Assembly (NCBI RefSeq): GCF_963678635.1
Contig: NW_026971607.1
Location: forward strand, 1-64,000
Reading direction: 5' to 3'
From: Symsagittifera roscoffensis
Lineage: Eukaryota; Xenacoelomorpha; Acoela; Convolutidae
DNA: 64,000 nt
The first letter of the stretch is position 1; each line of letters starts with the position of its first letter. Under the pieces are notes generated by a model. The model had not been told where the DNA came from and did not search any database. It worked only from the letters and a program-made list of their open reading frames with translations. Of the stretch, positions 24,651 to 37,524 are shown in pieces. The translations under genes and the position numbers were made by a program.

Positions 24651-27644
24651 TTATTCTTTTTTAACATCATGACCGGCAGAACCGTTAACGAGCACTCCGC
24701 GCCGAGCGGATGATCACATTAACGCCCTTAATAGGCCTAAACCGCCGGGGTGGAAGGGTAGTTCGGAACGCGGAAGGCTTTTTAACCTAGTTAAGACCGA
24801 AAATTCACGAACCAGAAAGGGTGGGGGGATTCGCGGTCCCGTCGTCCCCTGAGAGGTTTGTGAGCAAAAACACTTAAAAATATATATAAAACCAAACAAA
24901 AAGTAGTATAGTACCCAAGAAAAACAAAAAAAAAAAAAACCGAAAAAACCAAAAACAGTGAAAACGTAAAAAATCAGTAGAAATCATCCCCCCAGACAAG
25001 ATGTGATCCGACCCTCCTGTTTGTTGTTGATAGATATATTGTTGTTACAGGCATTTATATCAGTTAGGATCGTTACGATAAATTTTGAAGCCCGTTTGTG
25101 AGGCTTGTACTGTAGGGTTATTTGAGCATTTAAGCACGTTAATGATAAATTGCGCTCAATCCGGAAGGGTCAGCTGATTTGCGCTCAATTCGGAAGGATC
25201 TTGGGAAAAGACTGATCCGGCAAGCAGTACAAGGAGCAACAAGAAGGGGCTCAACGACAACAGCAATCGACTATTGGTTATCGTTAACAAGTTTTGTATC
25301 CCTTTTGGTACAAAAAATTAAGATAGTGATCTGTGGGGGGCTCGACAGTGCTGCACTGTAGTGACCCTTCACCGAACTGCGAATATCCGAGTTAAGCACG
25401 TTAATTCGGATAATAAACAAACCCGGAGGGGTATAGTATTACTAATATTATTACTTATATAACCTATATTAATACTCCTATATCGTTTTTCAGTGAAAAA
25501 CACAGAAAGCAGACCGGTTTTTAGGGTCAAAATAGCGATATTTTGATCCCCCCACAAGTCGCGATTTTTGAGATATCGACATTTTTTGAAACGGAAAAAA
25601 GCGCTAAAGTAGTGTGTTACATCGTAACTGCACTACCATAATAGATAGAACCGGTTAAGTTTAGTTCGGAAGTGGTTGGAACTATTTTGGAACCAAAAAC
25701 CGAATTTTCGTGATTTTTGAGAAAACGAAACACTATAAATTCAGAAAGTTTTTTGAAATTTTTGAGTTAGAACAGTAAAAATAGTTGTTCGGACAACGTC
25801 CACTAGTGAATCTACAAGTTTTAAAACCCGCTTCCCGAAAGCCTTCCGGGTTGCAGAGAAATCGAACTTAACGTGTTTGATTTGGTGGATTCATCAATCC
25901 GGAGGGGTACAGGTAGCATAGTTTTTCGCAAATTTTTTCAAGTAAAGCGTTTCTAGTTTTGCATTGAACTAAAAAAGTATAGGCCGTTTGAGCTCGGATC
26001 AATAATTTTTAGGTCGAAAGGAACAGAATTGTGGAAAAAGTTAGGCGGAACCTATAAGAGAGAAATTTCTTGACTTTAGAAAAAAGACGTTTTGGTTAAT
26101 AACTTCGGAACTACTGGGCATATCCAGTTAACCTTGGTACCAATAGATCAGAAATTAGCTGAGCTTACTGATAAGGACAAATGTTTTGAAAAAGTAAGCG
26201 TGAAAAGTTTTTGAGATTGTTTTTAGCAAATTCACCAATTTGGGAGGGTAGACCCTTCACGTTTTATAAATTTCTTTTAGAAAAGCCCTTACCCCCCTAC
26301 CAAAAGGTAATAGCGGTTGAATAAAGTAACTTTAGGCTGTTCTAGACGAAAAGGGAAGGCTAAAGGCACAGGAAAACCTTAATCGAACCGAAGTTAGGCT
26401 AGCGATAAGACCCTTCACCGTTAGCGTGAATTGTCAAATAAGAGGCTTAACTTCAATCCGGAATGGTCTAGGAGGGCATTACATACCCTTCTTAGTTAAT
26501 TGAAAAAGCAAAATCGCATCGGAGAACGTATCCGGAGGGGCATAGGTTGAAAGAAGGAAATCTCCGAAAAGCTACTATTACAAACCAGAGGGCTCCCAAT
26601 CCGGAGGGTTCTTATATTTGCTAATTCGGAGGGGTTCCAATCCGGAGGGGTCTTATATTTGCTAATTTGGAGGGGTTCCAATCCGGAGGGGTCTTATATA
26701 TACTAACTCAGAGGGGTCCCAATCCGGAGGGGTCTAAATTTTGTTAGTCCGGAAGGGTCCTATTTTTTCCAATCCGGAGGGGTATTATTTTATTAAAGGA
26801 CTTAGGTAAACGGAAGAAAGACTAAAGTGAGAGGTATTAGGTTATTAGCAGACAGGCTAGGAATCAGTGACTGCACTGGTAAGTTGCCTTTCAATAAAAA
26901 CCAGACCAAAACAAAACAGGTCCGAACTCGGATATTCGCCACACTAAGTCTAAACTAAAAAGAGCGTAATTCATTGGCGTGGATTGAAACCCAATACGTT
27001 TTTGTGAAAAGTGACTGCCCTGAGGATTGTAGTAGGTCTAGCTCGGGCAGTCCGAAGGCAGATAGGTAACACAGTACTCGGTGGGTGCACTAGACGCCCA
27101 CTTGAGAAAATTACTGCCTTGAAAGTTTTGTCTGTTTGGTGCAGCACCAAGCAGGGAAAGCTTTTTCTTTAAAAAAAAAACAAGTTCGACTATTGTACTG
27201 TGACCGACTAAAAGTACAAAACACATACGTTTTTTTATATAGAAGTATTCATATTCTGTCGTTATATATTTTTTTGTTTTTGATTTTAAATCATTATAAA
27301 CTGTGCTCGATTGGGTAGTGAGTACACTATCTTTTAAATTGACTGTTAACATCATATTGTGCTAGTTCTCAAATTACGACCGATAATCGTTTAGTGTGAA
27401 TAATCTATAAACAAAACTGTACTCTGATAACATACAGGGATTCGTGGTCACTATTTTACAAAATCTTGTGAAATTTATTGTGTTGTGTCATTATTATTAG
27501 TAGTCAAACTATAAGGTCACTAGCAATCGAATTAAGTGTATAGGCATTAAGAAATGACAAATTGAGAATGAGTCTAGACAAGTCAAGGGTATCTAAACGA
27601 GGAAATAGCTCTAGGAAATTCATACCTAAGAAGCAAAGAAAAAC
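24651..27644 (+). other. Long leader of element B
   Basis: About 3 kb with no credible gene. AT-rich, with an A-run at about 24920-24940 and at least a dozen copies of a TCCGGAGGGG-type word, which also occurs in the B LTR. Its sequence is unlike the leader of A, although both are long and repeat-rich. Confidence 0.75.
26597..26785 (+). repeat. 41-base tandem repeat with TCCGGAGGGG in leader of B
   Basis: CAATCCGGAGGGGT recurs at 26597, 26638, 26679 and 26720, a period of exactly 41 bases, with a second half-unit GGAGGGGTTC in between; two shorter units follow. Isolated copies of the core lie at about 25425, 25900 and 26530. Confidence 0.9.
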
Positions 27645-27727
27645 AATGACCGATCCTTTTGTGGATTGGATCAAACGAGCCCGGACCGACAAAGGGGAGA
27701 CGGTTTCAGACCGACAAAGGGGAGACG

Positions 27728-30700
27728 GTTGAAACGAGGAGTCAGAAGACCTCAGAAGAGCGAAAAGAACTGTTTGAAGTGAAGGTCAATACGGACCAGG
27801 TCATGGATAACAACCAGGAAGTACATGGACTGGAAAGGAGAGGCAGAAGGCTGGCGAGTGAATCTACTCCGGTAGAACAAGGCCATGATTTTGCCACTTC
27901 CACCGGGACATTAGATCGAGAGGAGATGTCGGAACTGTCCGACATCTCAACTGAAATAGCGGCAACTAGAAGATCCCCAACAGACAACACTATGATGGCA
28001 GGCGGGACTGAGAAACAAACAATGTCATCATCGTTCTCAGAAAGAATGAGGAACACCTTAGGAAACATCTTTCCATTCACCATGGGAGGAGGCACAGGAA
28101 ATAAAGGTGAATCCCAGGAGGAAGAGGACGAAGAAGAGCAAGTGGACTTTGGGTCTCAATTCAGCCTCAATAGTTCGACCCAGGAGAATGAGGCATACGC
28201 GGAAAGAGAGACTGGAACCATGGACAAATTTGGTGTGGTGAGAACAATAAGCAAAGGGGTAAACACACCGGGCCAGTCGAGAGGCTTCGCGATTGAGACA
28301 AATTCAGAGCCGCAACCTAGGGAGAGTAGAAACAGAGGGCTAGGCAACGCATTGGCGGTTCCTGAGGTGGATAATGAAAAGACGTCGAGGCAGAGAGTCA
28401 AGGCCCGAATCTCGACCAGCACGAAGCTACCTGGGACCGACAGGGTTACACGACCGCCACTAGTGACGCCACTCGTGGATAACAGGGCAGCACTAGAAGA
28501 AGCCTTGAACAACATAGTGGACAGTTTAGGAGAACAAAATGAACAGGTGTCCATAAGAATGAGTGAACTAGAAAGAGCAGTTCACAATGAAAGAGAAAGT
28601 CTGCGGGAAGAAATAAACCGCAATAGACAAGAAGCTGGTAGGAGCGAAAAACGCTTGAAAGAAAGAACGGACGAGCTGTAGCGAAGAACTTATCGCGAAT
28701 GACAAGAGAAGCGGAACAGAGAGAGTCACGCTTAAGAGACGACATGGAGAATTTAAGAATTCAGCAAGAGCAGTCTCTTGGGACCCTTGACACAAAGATA
28801 GACGCGATGATGGAGAGGCGAACTCAGTCTATCATGGATACGTTGGACGGGCTACTAAGCAGCAAGAGTGGACCAAAAGAAGGGGAACCGAACTCGAGAG
28901 GTCCCAGCAGGGAGCCGAAGGTGAACTTCAACGACCATCAAAAGAGGATGACATATGGAACCACTAGAGGCAGGGGCAGTTCATCAGGCTATGCCACAAG
29001 GGATAATAGAACATGTGGCCCGTATAGTAGAGCAAGTTCAACGGGGAACAGACAGACCTCTAATGAACGACCAACGCAATTACACATGCGACTGGGAGAA
29101 GTGATTCCGGTAACAGAGGACATGCGAGGAGTCATGTGGGCCAAGGGGGAAACACTCACGGCAATTCGGATTGCAGGGATGCACCGAATACAGAGCTTTT
29201 GACAAGGTGTGAGGACACTCAGGCGGGGCACTCAAGGGAAGCTACGGCAATGGCCACAGCCTTTGAACCCCTAAACAGGTCTTTGGAGACATTCCTTACA
29301 AGGTTATCCAGAACCAATGAACGCAGTGAAAAGTCCAGAAGAGTCTTTAAGAAACCAAGATGCTACAAAGACGAATCTGATGGCTGTATTGATACCTGGA
29401 TAGAGGTAATGAAACTGCATTTCGAGGAAGAGGACTTGTCGGAGAGACAGGAATGCAGTGCGCTCACCAGTAACTTGGAAGGGACAGCCCTGAACTGTGT
29501 CATGGCCAAGCAGCAATATCAGCGTGACACAGCCGAGAAAATCTTCGAAATCTTGTTAAACCGTTTTGGATCAGGAATGCAGGGGCACCAAGCGATGATG
29601 CGCTTCGAGAAACGGAGGCAACGAGAAGATGAAACGATAGACAAGTTTCCCGATGATTTGGAAATGCTGAGAAGACGCAGCCAACCGGATGAGTCAAACC
29701 GAAGGATGAACCTGGCAGTAGCCTCAAAATTCATTGATGGTGTGAAGAATGATGAACTTCGAACAATACTAGCAACGCATTACACACCACTATCAACCAA
29801 TGCGCCAACACCTGAGGAGTTGAGGCTCAAGTCAAAAGAATATCTTTTGTTGAAACCTCCTTCGAGATCTGGATACTACAAGAACAATTATGGCAATTTT
29901 AACAGCGGACCGGCAAACCAAACGAACAACTAGTACAAACCGAGGGATGATATGGACAAGAGACGCTCTTGTGCCAATTGCAGTTCAACGGACCATCATG
30001 TGTCAGCATGCCCAACTTACAAACAAGGCATGAAAGCAATAGGTTTTAGCCTCGAGGACGAAGATGCGTCAGAACTGGACCATGAGGATTTCATGAGAGG
30101 AGTAATTGCAAAATTCGGCCCGAGGTGTTTCTTTTGCAACTTGGGAGGTCATTTTAAGTCAGATTGTCCGCAACTCTGGGATGCAGTGGCAGACATCAAG
30201 CATCCAAGACATGAAGAAGCTTTGTCAGGAGTGAAAACCAGCAAGGCTCGCCTGTTGAGTGAAGCGGAGGCACGCAGAAAGGATAAACCTCAAGAGCTGG
30301 CAGCAAAGAAAATGCAAGCGGTAACAGAAGAGACACGTGAACCGGAACCAGCAACTGCGGCCGATGACTTCAAGATTGATTATAGGGCAGCCGCGAGGGA
30401 TGCTCTCAATAGAGTGCAGAAGGAACTGGTGACGGAAGAGATCAAACAAAAAGTGAAACTTGAACTGGAGAATGAGAAACTACAGGAGCAACTGAATACC
30501 TTCGAAGCAACGGAGTTCGAAGAAACTAAAGCACCAATCAGTTTGAGCATGAAACAAAATGTGATCTCCGGTCAGAGGTTCGGCAATTTTCCACAACGAA
30601 GCAAGATACAGTCGATAATCTCAGTGGCCGGACATCAGGTAATCAGAAATCTGAGTGAACCATCCGATTTCACTTTGATGCATTTGGACACATATGCAGA

Positions 30701-31090
30701 TTATCTGAGGCAGGTGGAGCCACGCACTGAGTCCAGAGCTGTTCGAGCACTACTAACAACGGGTGGCCCTCGCATGAAGAAACTTCATGGACGCTACCTG
30801 GAGGTCTATAGGCCGTATCAAGTGATGCTGAACGTGGATGGAATCAGTATATACACTAGGATTTACGTAACAACAGATGATGACCAAATGGGGCAGATCT
30901 ATTTGGGTTAGGAGGAACTCAAAGTCCGCAGGATAGGCCATGACGCCATGATGGAACAAGATGCAGTACACATTGGGTATGAAGCAGATGTGACCGCACA
31001 TCTGCTCGACACCAACGGAACAAAAATCGGAGTCAGAGGGCTTCTGGACACAGGAGCGGTAGTGAGTGTGATGCCGATAAAAACTTGAGA
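27728..31090 (+). pseudogene. gag-pro: gag-protease pseudogene of element B
   Basis: Counterpart of A gag. The region aligned with A's ATG 3455 reads ACG GTT GAA ACG AGG AGT near 27725, so the start codon may be lost; a 25-base direct duplication (27684 and 27709) sits just before it. Capsid-like region near 29340-29700, first knuckle near 29960 and second near 30125 (CFFC...H...C, intact). Protease motif DTGA near 31052. Frame changes occur near 28690 and 29150; in-frame stops at 29931 (TAG at a conserved Trp), 30909 and 31086 (TGA at a conserved Trp). Confidence 0.88.
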
Positions 31091-33300
31091 AAGAATGGGC
31101 TTCACGAGGGAAGTCTAATTCCAACGAATCTCCGACTGGCCGCCGCCAATCGAGGAGCTATTTATGTAGCCGGAAGAACACCAAGAACGGTCCTCCACAT
31201 GGGAGGACGGGATCTTTGGATGAGCTTCCTGGTAGTAGAGAATTTGGACGACGCCGACCAATTCATCTTGGGCAGAGGTTTTGTCAGGAATTTTGACGTG
31301 ATGATTGACTTGAACAACGGTCTGATACGGATTAGAAACCCGGAGCGAAAGTATGTTAAGAGACCAATTAATAGGATAATAACAGACGAGAACAAGGACC
31401 AATTTTTTTAGATAGAAAAGTAAAACTACAGCCAGGACAAGCTGTGGTGGCAGTTTTTAGAATGAGAAACTTGAATTCGTTAAGTGATAGTAAACAGGTT
31501 TGCTTAGTACCGAATCCAAATAGTCAGAGTTCGGTGATTTTAGGCCGGAGCTTCTCGGTAACGCAAAACGGACTGTGTGTCAGTGTGTTATTGAACACAC
31601 TGGACACCACGGTTTCAATCCAGCGTGGAAAGAAGCTTGGCTACGCTTTGCCGATGAGGATCGACTATGAGGAGACACAAAACAAATTGAAGAAACATAG
31701 TGTGAAAGACTGTCCTTACCATGCCAATAAAGATAAAATTTTAAAGAGGATTAATGAATTAAAATCTATTCATAAATTGTTTTCAATGAAATCCGAAACG
31801 GACGACAGCTTATCAAACTGCTCGAATTTTCCGGAACGCCCCTCGTCATATGAACTAGAATCTGACAAACCGGTTTTGCCAGAGGTAGAACATTTAAAAG
31901 GGAAAATAGGTGAGGGAGATTTCGAAAAATTGCGGGACCTCCTAAATCGGAACGCAGACGTATTTTCAAAACATAAGGCGGATATCGGTTGCTGTAATTT
32001 TGTCGAACATGAAATCGAACTTGAAGAGGGCGCCGTTCCCCATACGGAAGGCGCAAGGCGAATGACGCCACACAAATCGGAAGCGTGCCGAGCGGAAATA
32101 GAAATGTTGCTTGAATACGACATGATAGAACCCTCGAAATCGCCATGGGCGTGCGGAGTAGTAATGGCGAAAAAGAAAGGGGGCAGCTTAGGTTTTGTTG
32201 CGACTTTCGTTACTTGAACGCGGTAACGATAAAAGATGCGTACCCGATACCGCGAATAGACGAGAGCCTCTCTAAGCCTGGGGATGCCAAGTTCTTCACC
32301 ATATTGGACTTGGGTTCTGCCTTCTGGCAAGTCCCTCTGCGGAAGAAGGATAGAGAGAGAACCGGACTCGCGTGTGAATTGGGATTGTACCAGTGGAAGA
32401 GGATGCCCTTCGGCTTGTGCAATGCAACGGCCAATTTTCAAAGACTGATGGCTCAGGCTTTGACGAGAGTGACCAAGAAGTACGGGAATCTCGTGATGTG
32501 TTACGTGGATGACGTAGTCATAGCGACACCGACCCTGGAAGACCACATTGATAGACTCGATGAGGTCTTTGGATGCATGAAAAGAGCAGGCTTGAAGTGC
32601 AAACCATCGAAATGCGAAATCCTTAGGGATTCGGTTAAATACCTGGGAAGGATGGTGGACAGGCATGGTGTGAGGCCGGACCCGGAAGCAGTGGAAGCAG
32701 TGTTGACATGGAAGGCTCCCAGAACGGACACACAGCTCCTGAGCTTCCTAGGGGGTGCCAATTATTACCGGGAGTTCATAAAAGGATATGCGGACAAAGT
32801 ATATCCGATGCAGAAGCTAATGCGCAACAAAGGGAAAAAGTTCGAATGGAACGATGAAGCACAAGTTGCCTTCGAGAACATAAAGCGGGAACTGTGCGAA
32901 GCGCCAGTGCAAGGCACGCCTACAGAAAAGGGCATGAATGTTCTTGATACAGACGCATCGGTAGTAGCCATTTCAGGAATACTGCATCAAGAGAAAGAAT
33001 GGAATGGAAGAACGGTTATCCGTCCCATTGCATATGACAGCAAGGTCTTGAGTGACACAGAGATTAAATATGGCTCACCAAAAGCAGAAATGTTTGCAGT
33101 AGTCACTTTCTTGGAAAAGTACCGTGCATACTTGGGGAGCGCTCCCTTCAAGTTACGCGTGGACAACAGAGCGTTATCCTGGTTGAAGACCTACTCGATG
33201 GATTAGAGTTATATTGGTAGATGGATAGTAAGATTGGATGGCTACCATATGATAATCGAACACAGGATGCGTGATTAACACCAGAATGCTGATAACCTCA
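31091..33300 (+). pseudogene. pol: RT and RNase H pseudogene of element B
   Basis: Three frames together give the whole RT-RNase H. The RT block A keeps its Asp (TLD-type motif, codon 32307-32309) and YVDD near 32500; RNase H DTDAS near 32950. Frameshifts fall near 31410 and near 32185 (one base missing in the stretch following KKKG). TAG at 33205 replaces a conserved Gln and TAA near 33276 another residue. The protein is clearly closer to A and D than to any cellular RT. Confidence 0.9.
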
Positions 33301-34880
33301 GTAAGAAAACTGAGTTCTATGAAAGATTGGAGCAGAAGCAGGCCAATCAGCAGAAATAAAGGAGGGTTTCTCGTTTCTGGACAAAGAAACTTATGAAGCG
33401 CTTCCCTTAACGAGATGGTTGGATAAGTCTGGACAGCCAATTCCAGGGCATCCTGAGTTACCTGTAGAGAAAGCAGCCGAGATAAAGATCCTATCCAAGG
33501 AGGACCCGGTCCCCTTGGATCTGTTGCTGCGCTCAAACCTGGTCCAACAATAACTCTCTCGAATGAACATAAACAGCCTCTCATTATTGGATAAAACGGT
33601 GCAGGTCACACCGCAAGTGATGCGGATGCTGGGTGGATTGTTAGAAAGAGAAGTGACCAGAGACGACCCCGAGTGGACAGCAGCAGTGGCATCACTAACA
33701 ATCAGGGCGAAGGGTGAAGATCATGCCGTCCAGACGACAGCACGAGGAGAACGAGAGGGATTGTAGGACAATAGTTCAGCAACTAGTATCCTCAATACCA
33801 CACGAGGTTTTAACCAGTACTTCTTACGGACAGAAGGAACAGGGGAGCAGTACGCGAAGGAAAACCGTCACCTTTGTGGACCAGAATAAAGAAGGTGAGA
33901 AGGTAGAACAAAACCTGCTGCAAGACTATTTGTCCGGGGAGACGAATGATGAGAAGAACCAGCGAGCACAAGATCAATACAAGGACAAGAAAGTTTGTCC
34001 GGGGAGTCTGAGATAGACGAAAAAATTCCTGACGAGAAACAGGACCTAGAGAACAAGGTTTTGTCCGGGGATTTCAGATGGATGCGAAGAAGGCACAGAC
34101 ATGATCTGGAGGAGCGTGCAGACTCAAGCACAACCTCGTCAACAGGTGACAATTCCCGAAACTCAGGAGTGGACACCTATTCAGACAGAAACTCGAGCTC
34201 GGGATCAGAACTGTCCGAACTAGCGATCCACACACTACTAGTGGAAACTCGGGCAAGGGATCTGGACGGAGAGGTGTACCAGGATCCTGACAGCGATCGC
34301 TACCTTATACCAAGCGAAAGAGTCTTTGACAACGCAGCGGATGATTTGGAGACAATAGCGGTATCGAAACGTTCGATAAGTCTGTTGCCACAGAAAGGGT
34401 AGTCAGGAATGATCTTCAGCCGTTTAAACAAGAAACACAGCCGTTGGCGAAGATTTGGTGCGTTAAGATGGAAGAAGACACACACCAGCCCAATGAGCTG
34501 AATAGTCAGATGAGGGTCATGAAGACGTACTTGAAGGCGAGATACAGACTCTCGGATCTTCTAAGGGCGCAGAGAAATGATCGCATGACAAGCAACCTGA
34601 AAAGGTGGATCGAAAATGGTGCTCCGGACAAAGGAGACCTGGAGGAAGACAGTTACCGTATTCTGAGACTTTATGCAGAAAGAGGAAATGTTATATCTGA
34701 ACAAGGACAAGATCGTGGCTTGCAAGACAAGAGAAGAAGACAAATTCCTGTACAAGTGTAACGCGATAGTGTTACCGCAACTCTATCAGACAGAACTATT
34801 ATTCAGGTCAAATTATCAGTAGAGCCATCAGGGGATCGAAAAAGTATATCAGAGGATCCTGAAGCGCTTTGAGTGGCCTG
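33301..34880 (+). pseudogene. Pol linker and integrase zinc finger remnant of element B
   Basis: Broken frames corresponding to the acidic linker after RNase H and the integrase N-terminus. It contains three purine-tract-like motifs at 33931-33941, 33996-34006 and 34072-34081. The HHCC finger near 34800-34935 is damaged: the first His position reads Asn and a TAG follows shortly after, but the two Cys remain. Confidence 0.75.
33931..34081 (+). promoter_or_regulatory. Three internal purine-tract-like motifs in pol of B
   Basis: TGTCCGGGGAG at 33931 and 33996 and TGTCCGGGGA at 34072, spaced about 65-75 bases. A and D have two copies in the equivalent linker. The motif equals the one next to the B 3' LTR. 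Confidence 0.55.
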
Positions 34881-34882
34881 GG

Positions 34883-36127
34883 ATGAAAAAGGCATGCGAG
34901 AATTGGGTAATAGCATGTCTGTCATGCCAACAGGTTAAGGACTCAAGGAAGTTGCGATTACCTTTACAATCGATCGAGTCGTCTGAAGTCAACGAGGTGG
35001 TGCAGATAGATCACCAAAAGATATGCATGACAGACAATGGTTATAATCAGGTGTTGGTCATGATAGATCATTTTACCAAGTATGCAGAGGCCGTGCCCTG
35101 CATAACTGCCTCGGCGGAAGAGACATGCGACCACCTGATCAATACGTGGATAGCGAGACATGGTTGTCCGATGACGTTTCAATCGGATAATGGAACAGAT
35201 TTCGTAGGAGAGCTTACGAAAGAGCTTATGAGACGCTCACAGGTTGCTCAGGCTCACTCCACGACATACCACCCTCAGACGAATGGCTTAGTGGAAAGAC
35301 AGAATAGGACGTTAGTGTCGATGCTGAGAGTATATTGTTCCAGGTACATGACCGATTGGGACAGATACCTTCCGCAGGTGATGGGAGCATATAACAGCAC
35401 GCAACACTCCACCACCGGAGTCAGTCCACACATGATGCTAACTGGACACGAAAAGTCTTTACCCTTAACCTTTTTCTACCCAGAATATGAGGGAAAGAAA
35501 ACGTCTCCACAGGTCTACGTGAGGGATGAGATCAGACGCCAACAGGAGTTGAACGATTTGTGTAGACGAAATACTCAGCAAGCACAGGCAAGGCAGAGGA
35601 GAAGATTCGACAAGAAAGCAGCTAGTGCAAAAGCTTACTCGGTGGGAGACTACGTATGGGTATTTCAGAACGTTATACCACCGAAAGGGACGAAAAAGCT
35701 CCTAAAAAAGTGGAGGGGACCCTTCATGATTACAGAGGTGCACCAGGAGGGACGCTTTTATAGACTGAGTACTGGTCGAGCCGCCCACTACGAGAACATT
35801 AAGCCACACAATCCATCGACAAAAGACTGGTGTATACCTGCAGACATGGAAGAAGGGGATTATCTATTGATGGATCCTGCTTATGAGGTCAACGAGAAGG
35901 GCACCAGGGAGAAGAATGATGGTAACGAAGTCGTGGAGGAAGGAACGGATACACCGCTGGACCTGGATCCAAACGAGGTGATCGAAGCGGACGATGAAAC
36001 CTTACACTACGCAGAGGAGGATTGGCAGGATCCCGAACAGATAGAGGTTCCCAAGATCTTGGAACCGGATCTTCCGTTCACGATACAGACTCGTCAGAAG
36101 GACGGGACAAGACCCAGAAAGAGATAA
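34883..36127 (+). pseudogene. pol: Integrase core of element B
   Basis: Open for 414 residues. It keeps the catalytic pattern: QIDH near 35005, FQSDNG near 35183 and LVERQNR near 35290, then the GPF module near 35720. The core is intact, but no product can be made because the upstream frame is broken. The C-terminal part begins the acidic extension seen in A. Confidence 0.88.
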
Positions 36128-37164
36128 AATCCTTACGGTGACGACTTTGTAGTGGATAGGATAGATCTGAAGAAGATAGTTGAGGAATTAGTGGGTATAG
36201 AAGAAATAATTGTGTCACAAGACATTGACATAGTCGATGATCACGATGATGAGTGGGTCGACGACCGGTCGAAACCCGAGGTAGAACTTGGCGACGAGCA
36301 ACAGCAGTCATATGAACAAGACTTGACGAACATGCGTGTCTTAGAGTGGCTGAACGAAATGACCTCGAACCCTGAGGAGACCAGCGTCATGATTCAAGAC
36401 GTAGATCGTGAAAGCATGAAATACATCAAGACCGAACGAGATGATCCTTCCTGGGCTGCCCAGGAAGGACGACTACTCATTCCAGCATCTAACCTCGACT
36501 TGATACCCGGTATGCGATCGACGGGTGGGTCGATGGAGATTTTTGTCCGGGGAATGGGGGTAGTACTTACCCACACTGAAAACTTGATAATAAAAAATTA
36601 AGAATAGCAAGAGAAAGAGGAGATTTAGAAGCAGAAACAGGCGAAGAACCTAAGAAAACTAACATAGGTAGGGTAGTTGAGTCATATTTCAACTTACCAA
36701 ATGAATATTCAAGTAACATAATACTAACAGACAGTGATTTCATACTCACAAATAGAACATGTGCGATAGCAATCACAGCAGACATGAGTTTTAGGACTGC
36801 GTTAGCGGCAGACTTTAAAAGAGAATACAAAAACGTGGAATTCCTTTGGAAGCAAAGACCAGGGATAGGGGGCGAAGCGGCCTTACCTCCGGCGGCGTCG
36901 CAGATACCGGGAAAATACCTATGCTTCTTGGTAACGAGGGCGACGGAGAAGCAGCACGTGGTTCCAGAGAACCTAGTCTTGTCTTTGACGAGGCTGAGGG
37001 ACTTCCTCGTGGAAATGGACGTGAAGGAGCTCTCGTTTCTAGTGTACGATCCAAACAGAGGACCACTGCATCCTCGGGAATTGTACGCGCTTGTACACGT
37101 GATATTCTCGGATACTAATATACAAGTATACTTACATAAGAAATATTACTTAAGTATAGGCTGA
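36128..37164 (+). pseudogene. Pol C-terminal extension and macro-like domain of element B
   Basis: Two frames (36152-36601 and 36784-37164) joined across a frameshift. The first carries the purine-tract-like motif at 36543. The second, ending KKYYLSI as in A and D, is the macro-like module. Residues hydrophobic in A remain hydrophobic here although many others differ, which suggests selection before decay. Confidence 0.8.
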
Positions 37165-37524
37165 TTGACGTGCGAGAGGGTGTTAGGCTAAAGACTAAGT
37201 TGTATGTAATGTGTGATATGTGTGCTATGTTATGTTAGGTGTTATGTTATTAAGCTCTTGGGTAAGAAGGGGTTAGTGACCATGAACAACTGAATGACGA
37301 TCTTAGGAATAGATATAAAGTTTGGACTGTCCAATCTTAGGTCGAATTCCCAAATTTTAGAGACCGATTGATTTTAATAAATTTTAGGATAAATATATTT
37401 TTATCTGAACTGTTTTTAAGCGAGTTTTAACGATATCCGTTAAGGTGCAACTGACAAGTGTGATATTTGTGACTTCTCTTCGAGATCCTGATTGATCATT
37501 TAATTACTCACTTGAGTCAAACCT
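37165..37524 (+). other. Spacer between pol and ORF3 of element B
   Basis: 360 AT-rich bases, no gene. AAATTTTAG near 37374 is the best acceptor-like site, weaker than the TTTTCAG of A and D. It shows no clear similarity to the A spacer. Confidence 0.55.
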
